A DNA stretch of 64,000 nt, taken from Streptomyces rhizosphaerihabitans. Lineage in GTDB: Bacteria > Actinomycetota > Actinomycetes > Streptomycetales > Streptomycetaceae. The stretch is from the NCBI RefSeq assembly GCF_025399795.1, contig NZ_JAODTZ010000021.1, positions 62,001 to 126,000 of the forward strand, in the 5' to 3' direction. The translations under genes were made by a program, and so were the position numbers. Each line of letters starts with the position of its first letter. Position 1 is the stretch's first letter. The notes beneath the pieces were generated by a model. It was not told where the DNA came from and ran no database searches. It saw only the letters and a list, made by a program, of their open reading frames with translations. Below are positions 20,170 to 28,110 of the stretch, one piece after another.

Positions 20170-21003
20170 ATGGCCGAGGCGCGGACCGGGGAAGACGTGA
20201 GTGACCGGGAGGCGGTGGTCGCACTCCACGGTGTGAACGTCCACCGTCACACGAGCGGCCAGGTGATCCTCTCGGAGATCGACTGGACGGTCCGGGCCGG
20301 TGAGCACTGGGCCCTGCTCGGGGCCAACGGCGCGGGCAAGACGATCCTGCTGCGGCTGCTGGGCGCGCTGATGCACCCCACGACCGGAAGCGTCGAGGTG
20401 CTCGGTTCCCGGCTCGGCCGGGTCGACGTGCGCGAACTGCGCGCCTGCATCGGCCATGTGAGCACGGCCCAGCGCGTACCGCAGGACATCGACGCCCACA
20501 CCGTCGTCCTGACGGGCCATACCGGCACCGTGCAACCGCTGTGGCGGAAGTACGACGGCGAGGTGCGCCGGCGCGGCCACGAACTGCTCGCCGAACTGGA
20601 CATCAAGGAGCTGGCCGACCGGCCGTACGGAGTCTGCTCGGGCGGGCAGCGGGCCCGCGTCCTGATCGCCAGGGCACTGATGGCCGAGCCGGCCCTGCTG
20701 CTGCTCGACGAGCCGTTCAACGCCCTGGACCTGCCCTCCCGCGAGGACCTCGTCGAGGCCATGCAGCGGCTGGCCGAGAGCCGCCCGGAACTGGCCACCG
20801 TGACGGTCACCCACCACCTGGAGGAGCTGTCCCCGGCCATCAGCCACACCCTGCTCCTGCGCGAGGGCCGCGTCCTCGCGCGCGGTCCGGTCGCCGACAC
20901 CCTGACCGATTCCTGGATGACCAGCTGTTTCGGGCGCCGTATCACCGTGGTCCGGCACGAGGGCCGATGGGCTGCCTACTCCGGCCGTCGGCAGGGTAGT
21001 TGA
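20170..21003 (+). CDS. ABC transporter ATP-binding protein (single, ModF/YlmA-like)
   Basis: A 277-residue ATPase. Walker A GANGAGKT near residue 55, signature CSGGQRARVLIARALM near 155, Walker B LLLLDEPF near 178, and H-loop TVTHHLEEL near 215. A Q-loop-like segment HVSTAQRVPQDI is present. Start taken at ATG 20170 (RBS AGGGGAGCC upstream). No permease or binding protein is encoded beside it; such lone ATPases resemble ModF/YlmA proteins, whose partners are uncertain. Confidence 0.87.
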   Translation: MAEARTGEDVSDREAVVALHGVNVHRHTSGQVILSEIDWTVRAGEHWALLGANGAGKTILLRLLGALMHPTTGSVEVLGSRLGRVDVRELRACIGHVSTAQRVPQDIDAHTVVLTGHTGTVQPLWRKYDGEVRRRGHELLAELDIKELADRPYGVCSGGQRARVLIARALMAEPALLLLDEPFNALDLPSREDLVEAMQRLAESRPELATVTVTHHLEELSPAISHTLLLREGRVLARGPVADTLTDSWMTSCFGRRITVVRHEGRWAAYSGRRQGS

Positions 21004-21254
21004 CAGCGGTACGAAGCAAGTCGTCGCGCGGGGAAGGGAAGTGGCGGGCGGCTGCCGCTCGGTGAGTGCGGACAGGTGCGGGCCCAGGCGAAGACCCTCA
21101 GCGTGAACACATTCGCCAGGCGGGGCGCACCAGTTGATGGAGTGTGCCCTGTACGCGCCCCCGTCCACACGGCGAAAATGAGCCTGTCGACGGTCATTTG
21201 ACCCAGACACCGAGTACCCCGCCGCCAAGTCACCAGGAAAGCAGGTCGGCTGCC

Positions 21255-21977
21255 GTGCTGCTGCGTCTCCCCACGTCCGTGTCCGAAGCACAGGAGTGCA
21301 TGACCGAAGGGGCGGTGCCGATAGGCGGCGCCACGCTGGTGTGGGCCACCTGGCAACGGGACGGCTTCCCCGACCGCGCCATGTCGCTGCGCGACCTCCC
21401 GGAGGCCAACACGATCGAACGCGAGGCCCTGGGAGCGGCCGTGGTACTGAACCGTATCGACGAGCGCGTACCGGAGGTGCTGCGCCGGGCGGCCGCCACC
21501 GTGGGGACCGGAGCGGTACGCCGGACGGCCACGGTGGGCGGCAACATCGTCGGCAGCACGCTGCGTTGCCTGCTGCCCGCGGCACTCGTCCTGGACGCCC
21601 GAGCGGTGATCCTGGAGCCCGAAGGCGTCTCCGAGACCGACCTGGCCGAGGTGCTGGCCAAACGCCATCTGCTGCTCAGTCTGCGCTGGCGCGCACCGAT
21701 CGCCAGCAGCTACCACAAGGCCGCGGGCGAGGCAGGTGGGCCGTCGCCCCTCGTCGTCGCCGCCGCCCTGCACTCCGCCGAGGGCGGACAGACCCGCCTC
21801 CGCGTCGCCGTCCGCGACGATGACGAGGTGTTCAGCGAGAGCACCGTGTGCCACGGCGGCATCGAAGAGGATCTGCGCACACTGCGCAACGGCTCCTTCG
21901 GCCGTCTTCCGGCCGCAGCATGGGAGCTCGTCGGCCGACAGGTGACAGATCTCCTGGCGCGACCGGCCGATGTCTAG
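21255..21977 (+). CDS. FAD-binding domain protein of the molybdopterin dehydrogenase (CoxM/XdhB) family
   Basis: About 240 residues. LLRLPTSVSEAQECM..GAVPIGGATLVWATWQRD is the FAD-binding PCMH start and VRRTATVGGNIVGSTLRCLLPAALVLDARAVI is the conserved second flavin motif of the medium subunit of xanthine/CO dehydrogenases. The molybdopterin large and iron-sulfur small subunits are not next to it, so this is an orphan medium subunit. I start at GTG 21255; a GTG at 21144 would add a low-complexity leader. A terminator follows. Electron donor unknown. Confidence 0.78.
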   Translation: MLLRLPTSVSEAQECMTEGAVPIGGATLVWATWQRDGFPDRAMSLRDLPEANTIEREALGAAVVLNRIDERVPEVLRRAAATVGTGAVRRTATVGGNIVGSTLRCLLPAALVLDARAVILEPEGVSETDLAEVLAKRHLLLSLRWRAPIASSYHKAAGEAGGPSPLVVAAALHSAEGGQTRLRVAVRDDDEVFSESTVCHGGIEEDLRTLRNGSFGRLPAAAWELVGRQVTDLLARPADV

Positions 21978-21989
21978 CCAGAGGCACTC

Positions 21990-22024
21990 GTTCCGGACCA
22001 CGCCGTGGACGTGAGGTCCGGAAC
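21990..22024 (+). terminator. Terminator after the FAD-binding protein gene
   Basis: GTTCCGGACC (21990-21999) and GGTCCGGAAC (22015-22024) form a perfect 10-bp stem with a 15-base loop, 13 bases after the stop codon. The following 300 bases (22025-22329) show no gene and hold the presumed MFS promoter region, including an AT-richer patch CTAATTCATCAACG. Confidence 0.65.
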
Positions 22025-22329
22025 GCACTCCCGCGAGCTCTTCGAGCAGGGGGACGGGAAATTCAACAGGGGCCGATCAGTTGTACCGATCCGGTGGCGG
22101 GGGCGCCGACGCGCTCGCCCCCGGCGGGCCGCCGTACCGGGCTCTCCGGTTCGCTGACCGGCACTTCCGCGTGGCTCGGTACTGAGGGGCGGCGTACGAA
22201 CGCGCACCCTCGGCACCGGCCACCGGAGCGCACCCCTAATTCATCAACGTGGAAATCGTGGGATGGACTCCCGACTCTGGGACCAGGCACCGGGATCCCC
22301 CCGGACCGCTCGGACGAAGGACAGGCTTC

Positions 22330-23892
22330 ATGCCCTCCACGCGCGCCCCTGCCGCCGGTTCCGCACCGGCCGCACGTCACAACCTGATCCTGGTGGTCAC
22401 CTGCGTCGCCCTCGGCGCGGTGGTCGCGGCCATGGCGTCGCTCAATGTGGCGCTGCCCGATCTCGCCCGCGAGACGCACGCGACCCAGACACAGCTGTCC
22501 TGGATCATCGACTCGTACAGCCTCGTCTTCGCGTCGCTGCTGCTGCCGGCCGGCGCCCTGGGTGACCGTTTCGGCCGCAGGCGGGCGCTGCTCGCGGGAC
22601 TGGCGATCTTCGGCGCCGGTTCGGCCGCCGCCGCGCTGACGACCGAACCCTCGACACTCATCGCCCTGCGGGGCGTCCTCGGCGTCGGTGCGGCGCTGGT
22701 CATGCCCGCCACCCTGTCGACGATCACCAGCACGTTCCCGCGCGCTCAGCGGGCGCGGGCGGTCAGCGTCTGGGCCGCGGTCGCCGGGGCCAGTGCCCTG
22801 GTGGGCCTGTTCGCCACGGGAGCCCTGCTGGAGGGCTGGTCGTGGCGCTCGGTGTTCCTGCTGAACGTCGCCCTGGCCCTGGTCGCCCTGGTCGGGACGC
22901 TGCTGTTCGTGCCCGAGTCCGCGGAACCGCAGCAGCCGCGGCTCGACATCGGGGGCGCTCTCCTCGCCGTGGTGGGCCTGGTCGCGCTGGTCTACTCGGT
23001 CATCGAGGCGCCGACCCGCGGATGGGCCGACCCGGTCACGCTCGCGGGAATCGTGCTGGGCCTGGCCGTGCTGACGGGATTCGTCCTCTTCGAACTGCGC
23101 CGCGAGAACCCGCTCCTTGACCCCCGGCTGTTCCGCAACCGGCACTTCGCGGCGGGCTCGCTGTCGATCATGCTTCAGTTCTTCGTGTTCTTCGGGTTCA
23201 TCTTCGTGATGATGCAGTACCTGCAACTGGTGCGGGGCGACAGCGCCCTGATGGCGGCCACCTCCATGCTGCCCATGGCCGCGACCATGGTGCCGGTCTC
23301 CCGTGCCGCCCCTCTGCTGGTCGGCCGGTTCGGTTTCCGGGGCCCCTGGGTGGCCGGCCTGGCCGGTGTAGCGGCGGGCATGGGGGTCCTCTCACGGCTC
23401 GACGCGTCCAGCCCGTACTGGCTCATCGCCACCGGTCTCGTGCCGCTGGGCGCGGGGATGGGCCTGGCCATGACACCGGCGACGACATCCATCACGGACG
23501 CCCTGCCGCGCTCGCTGCAGAACGTCGGTTCCGCCATGAACGACCTGGCGCGGGAGCTCGGCGGCGCCCTGGGGATCGCCGTCCTCGGCAGCCTGCTCAG
23601 TGCCGCCTACCGCGATCATCTGAGCCTGCCCGGTCTGCCGCACGAGGTGGCGGACGCGGCGCGCTCCTCGCTGGCCGCCGCCCACGCCGTCGGAGGCCCG
23701 GTCTCCGGCCGGGCCACGACGGCCTTCATCGACGGTATGCACCTCGCGCTCCTGGGCGCCGCCGGGGCCGCCGTACTCGCCGCCGTCGCCGTCGCGCTGC
23801 TGCTGCGTTCCGCTCCGCGGCCGGAGGTACCCGCCGACGACCTCGAGGTACCGCGGGCCGTCGGCGCGAAGGAGCAGCCTTCGTACCTCTGA
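22330..23892 (+). CDS. MFS drug/proton antiporter, DHA2 (EmrB/QacA) type, 14 TM
   Basis: A 520-residue membrane exporter. Motif A-like LGDRFGRRRALLAGLAIFG lies between helices 2 and 3; the first helix ends MASLNVALPDLARETHATQTQLSWIIDSY, the DHA2 antiporter signature; motif C-like GASALVGLFATGALLEGWSWRSVFLLNV is in helix 5. About 14 helices can be counted. Start at ATG 22330. A TetR-type gene lies convergently downstream beyond a tandem-repeat array and is a plausible regulator. Substrate unknown; multidrug or natural-product export is usual for the family. Confidence 0.92.
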   Translation: MPSTRAPAAGSAPAARHNLILVVTCVALGAVVAAMASLNVALPDLARETHATQTQLSWIIDSYSLVFASLLLPAGALGDRFGRRRALLAGLAIFGAGSAAAALTTEPSTLIALRGVLGVGAALVMPATLSTITSTFPRAQRARAVSVWAAVAGASALVGLFATGALLEGWSWRSVFLLNVALALVALVGTLLFVPESAEPQQPRLDIGGALLAVVGLVALVYSVIEAPTRGWADPVTLAGIVLGLAVLTGFVLFELRRENPLLDPRLFRNRHFAAGSLSIMLQFFVFFGFIFVMMQYLQLVRGDSALMAATSMLPMAATMVPVSRAAPLLVGRFGFRGPWVAGLAGVAAGMGVLSRLDASSPYWLIATGLVPLGAGMGLAMTPATTSITDALPRSLQNVGSAMNDLARELGGALGIAVLGSLLSAAYRDHLSLPGLPHEVADAARSSLAAAHAVGGPVSGRATTAFIDGMHLALLGAAGAAVLAAVAVALLLRSAPRPEVPADDLEVPRAVGAKEQPSYL

Positions 23893-24006
23893 GCCTCCGG
23901 GCCGGTGCCTCGCACGGTGCGAGGCACCGGCCTTCGGCGCGTCGCGGGCCGCGGGCCACGCCGTGTACGACGGAACCCGGGCGGCAGATAAGGGAGTTCG
24001 GTGTCG

Positions 24007-24480
24007 GTCGCCCTGCCGGTCAGGAGTTCGGCGTCGGTCGCCCTGCTGGTCAGGAGTGCGGCGGCGGTCGTCCCAACGGTAAGAAGTACGACGCAGGTCG
24101 CCCAGCGGTCGGGGGCGCGGCGCGGGCCGTCCCACCGGTCGGCGGCGCGGTGCAGATCGCCCCACCGGTCAGGGGCGCGGCACAGGTCGCCCCATTAGTC
24201 GGGGGCGCGGCACAGTCGCCTAGTCGGGGGGCGCGGCACAGTCGCCCAGCAGTCAGGAGCACGCGCAGGTCACCCCCAGCGGTCAGCGGCGCGACACAGG
24301 CCGTCCTGCCGGTCGGCGGCACGACACAGGTCGCCCCGCCGGACAGCGGCGCGCCGCAGGTCGTCCCGCCGGTCAGCGGCTCGGCGCAGGTCGCCCCGCC
24401 GGACAGCGGCGCGCCGCAGGTCGTCCCGCCGGTCAGCGGCTCGGCGCAGGTCGTCCCGCCGGTCGAGCGTTCGGCGCCGG
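24007..24480. repeat. Tandem array of ~30-bp units (about 16 copies)
   Basis: Units run from 24007, starting GTCGCCCTGCCGGTCAGGAG and decaying by small indels between about 24100 and 24300. The last copies are near perfect: 24330-24359 is identical to 24390-24419, and 24360-24389 is identical to 24420-24449, giving a 60-bp higher-order repeat of two 30-bp types. The period equals ten codons, so it is open in several frames (plus-strand reading APQVVPPVSGS). It fills the gap between the MFS and TetR genes and enters the TetR 3' end. Confidence 0.85.
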
Positions 24481-25083
24481 GCGTCCGGGGCCGCGCAGTG
24501 CCTGCCGCAGCTGCGGGCTCACGAAGCGGACCACTTCATCGGCCGTCATGGAAACGATCGGCTCCAGGCGCAGCAGATAGCGGGTGGCGATCAGCCCGGC
24601 GACCACGGTGGTGAACGAGGCGGCGCGCTGCCGGGCCTCCCGGCCCTGCACGAGGCCCGCGATCCGGTCCACGATCTCGCGCTCGACCGCCTCTTTGACC
24701 AGCCCGCCGAGCGAGTCGTCGTCGATCGCGCTCTTCAGCATCGCGAGCAGGGGCGGGCCCGTCACGGGATCGTCCCAGACGGCGAGGACCTGCCGGATGA
24801 CGCGTTCGGGGAACGTGCTGAGGTCCCCTTCCGCCACGACTCGCGCGAGGACTTCGGCCGGGTTCGCGCCCAGCGCCAGAGCGGCGCCGAACAGCCCCTT
24901 CTTGGACCCGAAGTAGTAGCTGATCAGAGCGAGATCGACCTCGGCCTCACCTGCGATGGACCGCAGGGTCACCGCGTGATAGCCGTCTTCGAGAAAACGG
25001 CGCCGTGCGACGTCCAGGATCGCGACCCGGGTGTCCGGACCTCCCGGCCGGCGTCCGCGCCGCGGTCCGGATTTATTCATCAC
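24433..25083 (-). CDS. TetR-family transcriptional regulator
   Basis: A 216-residue repressor. The DNA-binding region is TRVAILDVARRRFLEDGYHAVTLRSIAGEAEVDLALISYYFGSKKGLF; the remaining helices form a TetR_C ligand domain (VAGLIATRYLLRLEPIVSM). The C-terminal ~16 residues (RPAPNARPAGRPAPSR) are encoded by the 30-bp tandem repeat, so the natural C-terminus has probably been extended or replaced by repeat expansion. It converges on the DHA2 exporter, its likely target. Confidence 0.88.
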   Translation of the reverse strand: MMNKSGPRRGRRPGGPDTRVAILDVARRRFLEDGYHAVTLRSIAGEAEVDLALISYYFGSKKGLFGAALALGANPAEVLARVVAEGDLSTFPERVIRQVLAVWDDPVTGPPLLAMLKSAIDDDSLGGLVKEAVEREIVDRIAGLVQGREARQRAASFTTVVAGLIATRYLLRLEPIVSMTADEVVRFVSPQLRQALRGPGRPAPNARPAGRPAPSR

Positions 25084-25299
25084 GGACGAATTCTAGAGCG
25101 GCGGCGCGTACGGGAGCCCCCGCGAGACGGGGTGGACCAGTGCGTTCCGGTCCGTTCCGGTCCGATCCGACGCCGGGCACTTCTCACGAAATGGTGTCGT
25201 TAATCCGTATGAGTGGTACATCACACGCCAAAGCCGTAGCGTCGAGACAGAGCCGACACGCTGACGGCCACATGACAGAGCGTCCCGCACGGAGCTGAT

Positions 25300-25755
25300 A
25301 TGCGCAGAAACTCAATCCGGACCGCGATCACCGTCTGCGCGGCCGCGTCGCTGACAGCAGTGATGGGGACCGCGTCCGCCGCCCCCGCGGCCTCGCACGC
25401 CGCGAAGCAGCGGCAGACGACCCCGGTGCTCGTGGACTGCTTCTGGCACCCGGATGTGCGCCCCGCCGACTTCATCCTGGCCTGCGGCGACGGCAACAGC
25501 CGCCTCGTCTCACTGCACTGGTCGCACTGGAACCAGAACTCCGCGATCGCCGAGGGCGTCAACATGGTGAACGACTGCAAGCCGTACTGCGCGGCGGGCA
25601 AGTTCCACTCGTACCCGGTCGTCGTCCTCCTGGACCACCCGCAGCAGTGGAAGAAGAAGCCGCAGCTGCAGCACTACTCGCAGATGACGCTGGTGTACAC
25701 CCACGACCGGCCGGTCGGGTACGCGCACACGGTCACCTATCCGCTGTGGAACTGA
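25300..25755 (+). CDS. Small secreted protein of unknown function
   Basis: A 151-residue protein with a clear Sec signal peptide (MRRNSIRTAITVCAAASLTAVMGTASA, cleavage near residue 28). The mature part has four cysteines (VDCFWHP, LACGDG, NDCKPYC) suitable for two disulfides and a conserved-looking core DFILACGDGN..LHWSHWNQ..A.G. and VVLLDHP. Similar small secreted proteins are common in Streptomyces but I know no function. It stands alone with about 215 bases upstream shared with the divergent TetR gene. Confidence 0.8.
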   Translation: MRRNSIRTAITVCAAASLTAVMGTASAAPAASHAAKQRQTTPVLVDCFWHPDVRPADFILACGDGNSRLVSLHWSHWNQNSAIAEGVNMVNDCKPYCAAGKFHSYPVVVLLDHPQQWKKKPQLQHYSQMTLVYTHDRPVGYAHTVTYPLWN

Positions 25756-25898
25756 GGCCCGCCCACGGCGGACCGGGCACAGTGCGCTGACGGAGCCGGC
25801 CCGAGGCCGCTCCGGGGTCACCGCGAACCGACGCTCGCGCCGGACTCGTCGACGGTGGACGTCACGGTGGAGCCCACGGCCGTAGAAACAGGTACAAA

Positions 25899-27101
25899 AT
25901 GGGGCATGTGGGTAACCGGCGCATGTCAATGGACCGTCTCGTGGAGCAACCGTCGGGCCGCGGTCTGGTGGCGATCCCGCTCGCGTTGATCGTCGTGATC
26001 ACCTTGGTGGACATCCGCTCCCCCACCGACGTCCACCTGGGCCCGCTGCTGGTCATCGCGCCGACCCTCACCGCCTCGCTCGCGGGCCCCATGCTGACGG
26101 CCCTGGTCGGCGCACTGGCCGTGGCCGCCCAGGTGGTCATCGCCGTCCTGCACGGCGGCATCGGCACCACCAATCACATCGCGCAGCTCATCGCCCTGGT
26201 GGTGCTCTCCGCGCTGGTGGTGTTCGTCTGCCATGTACGGGAGCGGCGCGCCCGGGAGCTGGTGCGGGCACGCTCGGTCGCCGAGACCGCGCAGCGGGTT
26301 CTGCTGCGGCCCCCGCCACGCCGGATCGGCCCGCTGCGTGTGGCCTGGCTGTATCTGGCCGCCGAGGACGACACCCAGATCGGTGGCGACCTGTTCGCGG
26401 TCACCCGCGCCGCCGACTCGTCCACCCGCGTCATCATCGGCGACGTCCGGGGCAAGGGACTGGCCGCCATCGGTGAGGCATCGGTGGTGCTCGGCGCCTT
26501 CCGGGAGGGGGCCCACCGGTACGCCACCCTGCCGGAACTGACCGCGGCCCTGGAGGTGAGCGTGTGCCGGGACCTGGACGAGGTGGCCGACACCGAGCAC
26601 GACCCGGGCGAGCACTTCATCACCGCGCTCGTCCTCGACATCCCCGACGACGGCACGCAGGTCGAGATGATCAACTGCGGCCACCCGCCGCCCCTGCTCC
26701 TGCGCGATCGGTTGGTCACCGTCCTGCACGCGCGGCACCCCGTGCCCCCGCTGGGCATGTGCGAGCTGCCCGCGGCCAGCCACCGCACCGATCCGTTCGC
26801 CTTCGAGGCCGGCGACTTCCTGCTGCTGTACACCGACGGCGTGATCGAGGCCCGCTCCCCGGAAGGAACCTTCTACCCCCTGGCCGAGCGGGTCGCCACC
26901 TTTCCCGCCTCCAGCCCCGACACCCTGCTGCGCCTGATCCACGACGACCTCGTACGTCATATCGGCGACCAACCCGGTGACGACGCCGCCTTCCTGGTCA
27001 TCGAGCGCACCGCCTCCCACCACCTCCACCTCCCCCACCGTCCGCTGGACGGCCACCACAGGCTCCGCGCCGACGGATCGCCGCCCCCCGCGCAACGCTG
27101 A
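25899..27101 (+). CDS. Membrane SpoIIE-type (PP2C) serine phosphatase
   Basis: A 400-residue phosphatase with an N-terminal membrane domain of about four helices (LVAIPLALIVVITLVDI; GPLLVIAPTLTASLAG; LTALVGALAVAAQVVIAVL; IAQLIALVVLSALVVFVC) followed by a PP2C_SIM domain: IGGDLFAV, IIGDVRGKGLAAIG, INCGHPPPLLL, LLYTDGVIEARSPEG and DDAAFLVIE give the metal-binding aspartates. Such proteins dephosphorylate anti-anti-sigma factors. No partner STAS or anti-sigma gene is adjacent. The stop codon is immediately followed by 16-bp tandem repeats. Confidence 0.88.
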   Translation: MGHVGNRRMSMDRLVEQPSGRGLVAIPLALIVVITLVDIRSPTDVHLGPLLVIAPTLTASLAGPMLTALVGALAVAAQVVIAVLHGGIGTTNHIAQLIALVVLSALVVFVCHVRERRARELVRARSVAETAQRVLLRPPPRRIGPLRVAWLYLAAEDDTQIGGDLFAVTRAADSSTRVIIGDVRGKGLAAIGEASVVLGAFREGAHRYATLPELTAALEVSVCRDLDEVADTEHDPGEHFITALVLDIPDDGTQVEMINCGHPPPLLLRDRLVTVLHARHPVPPLGMCELPAASHRTDPFAFEAGDFLLLYTDGVIEARSPEGTFYPLAERVATFPASSPDTLLRLIHDDLVRHIGDQPGDDAAFLVIERTASHHLHLPHRPLDGHHRLRADGSPPPAQR

Positions 27102-27212
27102 AGCGGCACAGCCTCGAAGTGGCACAGCCTCGAAGTGGCACAGCCGCAAAGTGGCACAGCCGCAAAGTGGCACAGCCGCGAAGTGGCACAACCGCGAAGC
27201 AGCGCGACACCG
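27101..27212. repeat. 16-bp tandem repeat array (7 units)
   Basis: Seven head-to-tail 16-bp units start at 27101, 27117, 27133, 27149, 27165, 27181 and 27197; consensus AAGTGGCACAGCCGCR. The central units are near identical and the outer ones degenerate. The first unit begins at the last base of the phosphatase stop codon, so the repeats form its 3' UTR or the intergenic space to the convergent membrane protein. Not CRISPR: there are no spacers. Confidence 0.85.
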
Positions 27213-27298
27213 AGGCGGCAGCGCCGAAGCGACTTCGCACCCGGCGAAGGGGAGAGGGGCCCGTTCAGGCCTCCGTGACCGTCAGGCCTATGTGGCAG

Positions 27299-27895
27299 TC
27301 AGGCAGCGGCCCGCTCGCGGCCGTGCCGTGCGGCGTACTCGTCCGGGTAGCGCTCGGTGAACCGGACGGCGAGGACCAGAAGGGCCACCGGGATGACCCA
27401 GTTCAGCCAGTCCGAGGAGCCCTCGGTGTGGACGGCGACGAGACCGAGTACGGCGATCACCACGAAGACGCCGCCCCAGACCGCCGTGAGGACGCGGTTG
27501 ATGTGCCGGAACGCGGGCGAGTCCCAGTACTCGCGCGGCGTCGACTCACGAGCGTACTGAGCCGTGAACGGATCGAACGCGAGGGAGACGAGGGCCACCA
27601 CGGCGATCACACCGTTCGCCACCACCTGCGCGTAGGTCTCCAGCCAGATGAGGTCGTGCCGGTCCACGGCGAGCGCGAGCACGCTGAGGACGGCGAAGAA
27701 GACGATGCCCGTGACCTCGAGGATCTTCGGCCGGCCGCGGCGGATGTCACCGAGGTTCAGGACGACCGATGCCAGCAGGGCGGCCAGCGCCGCGTACTTC
27801 CAGGTACTGGGGCTCGCCACGACATCGAAGATGATCCACGGCGCGAACGCGAAGAAGATGTTGCCCGTTCGTCCGCCCGGTTCGGTACCTGCCAC
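27299..27895 (-). CDS. Multi-pass membrane protein of unknown function
   Basis: 198 residues with about six hydrophobic helices (NIFFAFAPWIIFDVVA; YAALAALLASVVLNL; EVTGIVFFAVLSVLALA; VVANGVIAVVALVSLAF; VLTAVWGGVFVVIAVLGLV; VIPVALLVLAVRF). The TAQYARESTPREYWDSPAFRHINRVLTAVWG block looks like a conserved family motif. GTG 27895 is chosen because GGGAG lies seven bases upstream. No named family recognised beyond a general intracellular-septation-like membrane fold. Confidence 0.78.
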   Translation of the reverse strand: MAGTEPGGRTGNIFFAFAPWIIFDVVASPSTWKYAALAALLASVVLNLGDIRRGRPKILEVTGIVFFAVLSVLALAVDRHDLIWLETYAQVVANGVIAVVALVSLAFDPFTAQYARESTPREYWDSPAFRHINRVLTAVWGGVFVVIAVLGLVAVHTEGSSDWLNWVIPVALLVLAVRFTERYPDEYAARHGRERAAA

Positions 27896-28110
27896 TGCGC
27901 GTCTCCCGTGGGGGCGGTACGGGGTGGGGCTCGATGCCCCTCCACTCTCGACCATCGTGGCTTCGACCTGCTCCGTTCGCATCCGATGAGCCGTCGCGCC
28001 CGCAGGCGCACGGGATTCCCGCGCCGGTGCTCGAGTAGCGAGGCCTGTCGCCCCGGGGCCACGATGGAAGTGATCGACTCGACGCAGGGGGCGTACGCAG
28101 GGAGGCTCCC

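Noticed and set aside
24007..24480. CRISPR-like array
   Set aside because: Repeats are contiguous with no spacers, and no cas genes are in the window; the same holds for the 16-bp and 10-bp arrays.
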